18,776 nt of DNA from NCBI GenBank assembly GCA_023424585.1, contig JAFADT010000386.1, forward strand, positions 1-18,776. Reading direction: 5' to 3'. Positions 13,633 through 18,776 of the stretch are shown here, piece by piece. The DNA is from Pseudomonadota bacterium (lineage in GTDB: Bacteria; Myxococcota; Myxococcia; Myxococcales; Myxococcaceae). How positions within the stretch are numbered: the first letter of the stretch is position 1; every line of letters begins with the position of its first letter. The notes under the pieces are model-generated. The model was not told where the DNA came from. It worked only from the letters and a program-made list of their open reading frames with translations, and did no database searches. The translations under genes were made by a program, and so were the position numbers.

Positions 13633-14139
13633 ATGAAGCTCGTGCCCCGGTACGAGCGGCTGAAGCAGCTGGCGAAGCGGTTTCCCTCGCTCGACCCCAG
13701 CGCCATCGAGACGTGTTTGACGATGCTGCGGCTGTCCAATGAGCTGACGGAGGCCTACGAAGCACACTTCGCGCGGCATGGGCTGTCACACGGCCGCTTC
13801 GTCGTGCTCGTGCAGCTCTTCTCCGCGGAGGACGCGGGGGAGACGCTGCGTCCCGCGGACCTCGCGGAGCTGTCGAGCTGTAGCCGCGCCACCGTGACGG
13901 GGCTCCTGGACACGCTGGAGAAGGACGGCCTCATCTCCCGCGCGGACCACCCCGAGGACCGGCGCATGTACTCCGTGCACCTCACCCCGAAGGGCCGCGA
14001 GCTCATCCAGGGCATGATGCCCGACCACTACCGCCGCATCGCCGCGCTCATGGCCCCCTTGAGCCTCGATGAGCGGGACACCCTTCGCGCCCTGCTGGCC
14101 AAGGTGTCCTCCGGCATCCCCGCCCTGCGGGACCCCTGA
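13633..14139 (+). CDS. MarR-family transcriptional regulator
   Basis: A 168-residue winged-helix repressor type. An N-terminal helical dimerisation region is followed by LRPADLAELSSCSRATVTGLLDTLE (helix-turn-helix), the wing with HPEDRRMYSV (Asp109, Arg110, Arg111) and LTPKGRELI, all typical of MarR. It most likely represses its own operon and the two transport genes behind it, and releases DNA on binding a small ligand. I chose the ATG at 13633 although it lacks a clear ribosome-binding site; a TTG at 13561 in the same frame is unlikely because it coincides with the proposed -35 box. The next gene starts 44 bases after its stop, in the same direction. Whether the ligand is the megasynthase product is open. 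Confidence 0.93.
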   Translation: MKLVPRYERLKQLAKRFPSLDPSAIETCLTMLRLSNELTEAYEAHFARHGLSHGRFVVLVQLFSAEDAGETLRPADLAELSSCSRATVTGLLDTLEKDGLISRADHPEDRRMYSVHLTPKGRELIQGMMPDHYRRIAALMAPLSLDERDTLRALLAKVSSGIPALRDP

Positions 14140-14183
14140 AACCTTCCCACACCCCTTCTTCAACGCCGCACCGAGCAACAACC

Positions 14184-15473
14184 ATGACGACCCGGACCGC
14201 CTCTCCCCTGGAAGCCGCCGCTCCCTCCACCGACGCCCCCTCCACCACGAAGCCCGCGAAGCGCTCCCGCGCGAAGCAGGTGCTGCCCATCCTCGTGGGC
14301 GTGGCGGTGCTGGGCGCGGGCGCGCGCTACCTGCTCACCCACGGCCACGAGTCCACCGACGACGCCCAGGTCGAGGGCCGCATCGCCAACGTGTCGCCGC
14401 GCGTGGCCGGGCAGGTGGCCCGCGTGCTGGTGCGGGACAACCAGGTGGTGAAGGCCGGGGACGTGGTGGTGGAGCTGGACCACGCGGACCTGGACGCGCG
14501 CCTGGAGGTGGCCCGCGCGGACGTGATGAGTGCGGAGGCCCAGCTGTCCAACGCGCAGGCGCAGCTCACCCTCACGGAGGCCAACGCGGGCGCCAACCTG
14601 CGCCAGGCCCGCGCGGGCGTCACCCAGGCCTCCAGCGGCATCAGCTCCTCCAAGGCCGCGCTGGACCAGGCCCGCGCGGACGTGACCGCGGCGGGGGCGC
14701 GCTTCAAGCTGGCGGAGACGGACCTGGGCCGCATCAAGCAGCTGCGCGAGCAGGGCGCCGTGGCCCAGGCGGACCTGGACGCGCGCCAGGCCTCCTATGA
14801 TCAGGCCAAGGCCCTGCTGGACCAGTCCCGCGCGCGCCTCACCTCCACCGAGGCCGGCATCCAGAGCTCCTCCGGCGGCCTGGAGGCCGCGCAGGGCAAG
14901 CTGTCCGCCGCGGAGACGGCCCCCGTGCAGGTGCAGGCCGCGCAGGCCGCGCTGAAGCTCGCCGAGGCCCGCCTCAAGCAGACGCACGGCGCGCTGACGC
15001 TCGCGGAGCTCGCCGTGTCCTACGCGCAGGTGCGCGCCCCGGTGGACGGCGTGGTCAGCCGCCGCACCGTGGAGGTGGGGCAGATGGTGGGCCCGGAGCG
15101 CCCGCTGATGGCCATCGTCCCGCAGAACGACATCTGGGTCGTCGCCAACTTCAAGGAGGACCAGGTCGGCGAGATGCGGCCGGGCCAGCCGGTGGACGTG
15201 GAGGTGGACGCCTTCGGCAGCCACTCGTTCAAGGGCCACGTGGACAGCCTCGCGGGCGCCAGCGGCGCGCGCTTCGCCCTGCTGCCGCCGGACAACGCGT
15301 CCGGCAACTTCGTGAAGGTCGTGCAGCGCATCCCCGTGCTCATCCGCTTCGACGGGGACCTGAAGGAGCTGCCCATCAAGCCCGGCATGAGCGCCTACGT
15401 CACCGTGGACACCGGGGCGGAGCCCGCGCCGCGGCCGCAGCAGACCGCGGCCGTGGACACCCGGAAGGAGTAA
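14184..15473 (+). CDS. emrA: EmrA/HlyD-family membrane fusion protein of an efflux pump
   Basis: A 429-residue periplasmic adaptor that would couple the inner-membrane transporter encoded next to an outer-membrane channel. It has a basic cytoplasmic N-terminus, one membrane anchor (about 32-51), the first half of the lipoyl/barrel-sandwich domain (DDAQVEGRIANVSPRVAG and following, about 57-95), a long Ala/Gln/Leu-rich alpha-helical coiled coil (about 97-275), the second lipoyl half with YAQVRAPVDGVVSRR (from Tyr280) and a C-terminal beta-barrel domain. It is somewhat longer than typical EmrA, mostly through the N-terminal tail. It lies between marR and the transporter gene, with only 6 bases to the next start. 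No TolC-type channel gene is in the window. Confidence 0.93.
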   Translation: MTTRTASPLEAAAPSTDAPSTTKPAKRSRAKQVLPILVGVAVLGAGARYLLTHGHESTDDAQVEGRIANVSPRVAGQVARVLVRDNQVVKAGDVVVELDHADLDARLEVARADVMSAEAQLSNAQAQLTLTEANAGANLRQARAGVTQASSGISSSKAALDQARADVTAAGARFKLAETDLGRIKQLREQGAVAQADLDARQASYDQAKALLDQSRARLTSTEAGIQSSSGGLEAAQGKLSAAETAPVQVQAAQAALKLAEARLKQTHGALTLAELAVSYAQVRAPVDGVVSRRTVEVGQMVGPERPLMAIVPQNDIWVVANFKEDQVGEMRPGQPVDVEVDAFGSHSFKGHVDSLAGASGARFALLPPDNASGNFVKVVQRIPVLIRFDGDLKELPIKPGMSAYVTVDTGAEPAPRPQQTAAVDTRKE

Positions 15474-15479
15474 CCCACC

Positions 15480-17030
15480 GTGGACGCACGCCGCGACGTC
15501 ATCACCGGCTCCAAGGCGGGCATCACCATCGCGGCCATGGCCGCGGCGCTGATGTCCGTGCTGGACATCTCCATCGTCAACGTGGCCCTGAGCGACATCC
15601 GCGCGAGCTTCGGCACGCCGTTGGATCAGATCGCCTGGGTGTCCACCGGCTACATGATGGCCAACGTGGTGGTCATCCCGATGACGGGCTGGCTCCAGCG
15701 CCGCTTCGGCTATCGGAAGTACTTCACCTTCTCCGTCCTCCTCTTCACGCTGGCCAGCGTGCTGTGCGGCCTGTCGTGGAACCTGCCCTCGCTGGTGGCC
15801 TTCCGCATCCTCCAGGGCATGGGCGGCGGCGCCATCATCCCCACCTCCCAGGCCATCCTCTTCGCCCGCTACCCGCGCGAGGAGCACGGCATGGCGGGCG
15901 CCCTCTTCGGCCTGGGCGCCGTGACGGGCCCGCTGCTGGGGCCCACCGTGGGCGGCCTCCTCATCGAGGCGGCCAGCTGGCACTGGATCTTCCTCATCAA
16001 CGTGCCGGTGGGCCTCTTCGCCGCGTACATGGCGTGGCGCTACATCGAGCAGCCCCACTTCGAGCCGTCCTCGGAGAAGGTGGACCGCAACGGCATCGCG
16101 CTGCTCGCCGTGGGCATGGCCTGCCTCCAGTACGTGCTGGAGGAGGGCAACCGCGAGGACTGGTTCGACAGCCGCCTCATCACGCTCCTGGCGGTCATCG
16201 CGGGCATCGCGCTCGTCACCTTCGTCGTCCACGAGCTGGAGACCCCCAGCCCCGTGGTGGACCTGCGCGTGTTCGGCAACCGCTCGTATGCCGCGGCCAC
16301 GGGGGTGAACTTCCTGGTGGGCACGGCGCTGTTCTCCGGCTCGTTCCTCTTCAGCCTCTTCTGCGGCTCCGTGATGCGCTACGAGGCGTTGGACATCGGG
16401 CTCATCTTCCTCAAGGGCAGCGCCATCCAGATCCTCCTGATGCCGCTCATCGGCAAGTTCGGGAGCAAGGTGGACGGGCGGCTCCTGATTGGCTTCGGTA
16501 TCGTGGGCATGAGCCTGTCCTTGTGGACCAACGGCCACCTGACCACGCGCGTGGATGAAATCACCCTCATCGCGCCGGTGTTCATCCGCGCCTGCTCGCT
16601 GGGCTTCGTCTTCGTGCCGCTGTCGGTGATGGCGCTCAGCAACCTGCGCCCGGAGCAGCGCGGCAACGCGGCGGGCCTCTTCAACCTCACCCGCGAGCTG
16701 GGGGGCTCCATTGGCACGGCGTGGATGAGCAGCGCGCTCAGCCGCTCCACCCAGGCCAACGTCACCGCCATCACCTCGCACGTGGACGTCTACGGGCAGG
16801 TGGCGCAGGAGCAGCTCGCCTCGATGACGGGGGCCATGGCCGCCAAGGGCGTGCTCAACCCCACGGGCGCCGCCTACGGCCTCTTGAGCCAGCGCATCAG
16901 CGCCCAGGCGCTGGTGCGGGCCTTCAACGCGAACTTCCTCATCCTCGCGGTGCTGTTCGTCTGCGCCCTCATCCTGGTGGCCATGCTCCAGAAGGCGGAC
17001 CCCACCGTGAAGGTGGAGGGCGCGCACTAG
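15480..17030 (+). CDS. emrB: EmrB/QacA-type MFS transporter (DHA2, 14 TM)
   Basis: A 516-residue drug:proton antiporter. DHA2 motifs are all visible: LDISIVNVAL with Asp29 in TM1, the TM2-TM3 loop GWLQRRFGYRK (70-80), Arg109 in FRILQGMGGG, and the antiporter motif GAVTGPLLGPTVGG (146-159). Length and the spread of hydrophobic segments fit 14 transmembrane helices. The start is a GTG at 15480, supported by AAGGAG at 15465-15470 inside the end of the upstream gene, so translation of the pair is probably coupled. With the membrane fusion protein it should form a tripartite export pump for hydrophobic or amphipathic compounds. Substrate is unknown; the megasynthase product is one candidate. Confidence 0.95.
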   Translation: MDARRDVITGSKAGITIAAMAAALMSVLDISIVNVALSDIRASFGTPLDQIAWVSTGYMMANVVVIPMTGWLQRRFGYRKYFTFSVLLFTLASVLCGLSWNLPSLVAFRILQGMGGGAIIPTSQAILFARYPREEHGMAGALFGLGAVTGPLLGPTVGGLLIEAASWHWIFLINVPVGLFAAYMAWRYIEQPHFEPSSEKVDRNGIALLAVGMACLQYVLEEGNREDWFDSRLITLLAVIAGIALVTFVVHELETPSPVVDLRVFGNRSYAAATGVNFLVGTALFSGSFLFSLFCGSVMRYEALDIGLIFLKGSAIQILLMPLIGKFGSKVDGRLLIGFGIVGMSLSLWTNGHLTTRVDEITLIAPVFIRACSLGFVFVPLSVMALSNLRPEQRGNAAGLFNLTRELGGSIGTAWMSSALSRSTQANVTAITSHVDVYGQVAQEQLASMTGAMAAKGVLNPTGAAYGLLSQRISAQALVRAFNANFLILAVLFVCALILVAMLQKADPTVKVEGAH

Positions 17031-17057
17031 GGAAGTCCCGTCCGCTGGAAGTGACAA

Positions 17058-17091
17058 AGCGCGGGTCCCCGAGTCGCCGGGGGCCCGCGCT
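17058..17091. terminator. Strong hairpin between convergent emrB and protease genes
   Basis: AGCGCGGG (17058-17065) pairs with CCCGCGCT (17084-17091); inside, after a T-G pair, CCCC (17067-17070) pairs with GGGG (17079-17082) around an 8-base loop. The 13-bp stem lies 27 bases after the transporter stop and 28 before the protease stop. Read on the minus strand it is followed by a short T-rich tract, so it should terminate the protease transcript and probably the efflux operon as well. Confidence 0.7.
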
Positions 17092-17119
17092 GCTTCGCTT
17101 CAGGCGATGCGGGGGACGA

Positions 17120-18652
17120 CTAGCGGCGCCACTTCTGCGCGGCGGTGCCGTTGCACTCCCAGAGCTGGAGCGGGGTGCCGCTGGCGGAGTTGCCGCTCGT
17201 CACGTCCACGCACTTGTTGGCCTGGGGGTTCACCAGGTCGCCGGCGCCGGAGAGGATGAACTGCTGGGCCGGGTTGCCGTTGCAGCTCACCAGCTGGATG
17301 GCCGTGCCGTTGGCGCTGGAGCCCCAGGCCACGTCCATGCACTTGCCGAAGGCGCGCACGGTGCCGTCCGACATGAAGGTCCACTTCTGCGCGTTGGTGC
17401 CGTTGCAGTCCCACAGCTGCAGGCGGGTGCCGTCGTTCGTGTTGGAGTTCGGCACGTCGATGCACTTGTTCGCCAGGCCGATGATGGGGCCGCCGGAGCC
17501 GCTGCCCGTGGTGGTCAGCTGCAGGCCGTAGACGCCCAGGATGGGGAGCAGCGGCTGGAAGACGGTGGTGCCGCCCGTCGTGCAGTTGCCGCCGGCGCCG
17601 GACGTCACGCCCTGCGCCTGGTTGCCGGACAGCCACGAGCCGCCGGAGTCACCGCCCTCGGCGCACGCGTTGGACAGCGTGAGGCCGTACACCGGGCCCA
17701 CGCTGTAGTTCACCGTGACGTTCTTCTGCTGGATGACGCCGCAGCGCCAGCCGGTGGTGGAGCCCGAGCGACAGACGGACGCGTTGATGCCCGCCTCCTG
17801 CGACCCGTACACCAGCACGTTGCCGCCCGCGTAGTTGTTCACCCACGGCTGCGACCCCCAGGAGCCGTTGGTGCGCACCCAGGCGTAGTCATTGCCCGGG
17901 AAGGTGGACGCCACCACCGTGCCCTGCGCCACGCCGTTGAAGCCGCTGGTCGTCGTGCCCGCCCCGCCGCAGTGGCCCGCCGTCACGAAGCCGCCGGACA
18001 CCGGGAAGCCGATGGAGCAGCGCGCGTTGCCCGGGTAGTACGCGTCACCGCCGCGCAGGTCGTACACCGGCTTGAACTCCTCGCGCGACGGCACCGTCCG
18101 CACCGCGGCGTGCTTCACGCCCGCCTTCGCGACGAAGTCCGTGCCGCCCGTCAGCGCGGAGTCCTGCGCCAGCACCACCACGCTGTTGGTCACCACGTCC
18201 ACGTACCAGGCATGCACGGCGCGGCCCGCCATCCGGCTGCCCTGGTCCAGCCGCGCCTTCACCGCGTCCAGCTCCGCCAGCGTGTACTTCACCTTCTGGG
18301 GCACCGCCCCCGCGCGGCGCACCGCGTCCGCGTCCGCGTCCGTCGTCACGCCCACCACCAGCGCGCTGCCGTCCGGGCTCATCCACGCGCCGCCAAAGCG
18401 CTCGCCCAGCTCCGCGCGCAGGGTGCCCTCCACGCGCACCGCCGCCGCCTCCGACGCCAGCCGCCGCTTCGCGCCGTCCGCCGTCAGGCCCAGGTCCCGC
18501 TGCATCGCGGAGAGGAGGTCCGGCGACACGTCGTGCGCCAGCGCCGCCTCCGCCTGGGAGGGGGCCGCCATCGCCAGCGAGGGAGCGACGCTCAACGTGG
18601 CGCCGGCGAACAGCGCCGTCGCGGTGGAGAACAGACCAGGGAGCCGCTTCAT
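17120..18652 (-). CDS. Secreted alpha-lytic-type serine protease (S1E) with C-terminal ricin-B-like lectin domain
   Basis: A 510-residue prepro-enzyme. Signal peptide about 1-30 ending near AMAAPS; pro-region about 31-195 of the alpha-lytic protease type, needed for folding; mature protease from about Val196. The triad is His227 in TAGHCG, Asp255 in GNDYAWV and Ser336 in GGDSGGSW. Cys212/Cys228, Cys294/Cys304 and Cys330/Cys357 match the three disulfides of alpha-lytic protease. A Thr/Gly/Ser linker (about 378-386) leads to a beta-trefoil with three repeats, two ending in QKW and the middle one in QQF, each with a KC(I/M/V)DV start. The lectin part should bind polysaccharide, perhaps prey or own cell wall. 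Start ATG at 18652 has AGGA and AAAGG just upstream. It fits a lytic exoenzyme of a predator; specificity is not inferred. Confidence 0.95.
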   Translation of the reverse strand: MKRLPGLFSTATALFAGATLSVAPSLAMAAPSQAEAALAHDVSPDLLSAMQRDLGLTADGAKRRLASEAAAVRVEGTLRAELGERFGGAWMSPDGSALVVGVTTDADADAVRRAGAVPQKVKYTLAELDAVKARLDQGSRMAGRAVHAWYVDVVTNSVVVLAQDSALTGGTDFVAKAGVKHAAVRTVPSREEFKPVYDLRGGDAYYPGNARCSIGFPVSGGFVTAGHCGGAGTTTSGFNGVAQGTVVASTFPGNDYAWVRTNGSWGSQPWVNNYAGGNVLVYGSQEAGINASVCRSGSTTGWRCGVIQQKNVTVNYSVGPVYGLTLSNACAEGGDSGGSWLSGNQAQGVTSGAGGNCTTGGTTVFQPLLPILGVYGLQLTTTGSGSGGPIIGLANKCIDVPNSNTNDGTRLQLWDCNGTNAQKWTFMSDGTVRAFGKCMDVAWGSSANGTAIQLVSCNGNPAQQFILSGAGDLVNPQANKCVDVTSGNSASGTPLQLWECNGTAAQKWRR

Positions 18653-18717
18653 CGGGTCCTGCCTTTCGTGCTGCGGGGGAGCCCGGAGCGAAACCCGACT
18701 GAGCCGAGACAGTCAAA

Positions 18718-18740
18718 CAATTCAAGAATTGCTTAAATTC
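18718..18740. promoter_or_regulatory. AATTC half-site array upstream of the protease gene
   Basis: CAATTC (18718-18723) and GAATTG (18726-18731) form a perfect palindrome with a 2-base spacer; GAATT (18726-18730) then forms a second inverted repeat with AATTC (18736-18740). The array lies 66-88 bases upstream of the start codon in the only AT-rich stretch nearby (about 18705-18755), which probably holds the promoter. No -35/-10 pair can be assigned with confidence. Confidence 0.45.
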
Positions 18741-18776
18741 TCCGACATTTTTGTGTGGCCGAAGAAAGTCTCCGAA

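Noticed and set aside
14160..17057. An open minus-strand frame of 965 codons antisense to marR-emrAB genes
   Set aside because: Low-complexity His/Arg/Gly/Ala composition and exact overlap with two well-supported transporter genes show it is a codon-bias shadow.
1..18776. Mobile elements, CRISPR arrays, tRNA or rRNA genes
   Set aside because: I saw no transposase or integrase motifs, no regularly spaced identical repeats, and no recognisable tRNA or rRNA sequence on either strand.

Overview
The window is GC-rich chromosomal DNA with tightly packed genes, strong G/C third-position bias and several secreted or lipoprotein-like hydrolases. The gene types (hybrid NRPS-PKS, stand-alone receiver protein next to a sigma-54-like promoter, glutaminyl cyclase, alpha-lytic-type protease with a lectin domain) suggest a predatory myxobacterium of the Myxococcus/Corallococcus type. 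That assignment is inference; there is no rRNA or other taxonomic marker here.

Left part (1-3359): the 5' two-thirds or more of a lipoprotein-like HtrA/Deg protease runs off the left edge on the minus strand. A 439-bp intergenic region with a sigma-54-like site precedes a single-domain response regulator. Next come a glutaminyl-peptide cyclotransferase and, convergent to it, a small integral membrane protein of the YdjM/DUF457 metal-dependent hydrolase type.

Centre (3446-12124): one 8.7-kb gene encodes a 2892-residue hybrid assembly line with the order A-PCP-C-A-PCP-KS-AT-ACP-TE. It starts with a loading A domain, makes a dipeptide, extends it once (probably with malonyl-CoA), has no reductive or methylating domain and ends in a thioesterase. 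As read, it should make a beta-keto dipeptide derivative, which could cyclise to a pyrrolidine-2,4-dione (tetramate) or decarboxylate. This is the main accessory system of the window. No tailoring gene lies beside it.

Right part (12133-17030): a small Cys-rich protein is convergent with the megasynthase, and both stop codons lie in one perfect 10-bp hairpin. It is followed by a glycerophosphodiester phosphodiesterase whose domain halves are in swapped order. A MarR regulator, an EmrA-like membrane fusion protein and an EmrB-like 14-TM transporter then form an apparent operon behind an AT-rich promoter with an inverted repeat. This could be the export and resistance module for the megasynthase product, or simply an independent multidrug pump.

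Right edge (17120-18776): a secreted alpha-lytic-type (S1E) serine protease with pro-region, complete triad, three predicted disulfides and a C-terminal ricin-B-like beta-trefoil, transcribed toward the transporter. Its upstream region is AT-rich and holds AATTC half-site repeats. All three convergent gene pairs are separated by a hairpin that could terminate transcription from both sides.
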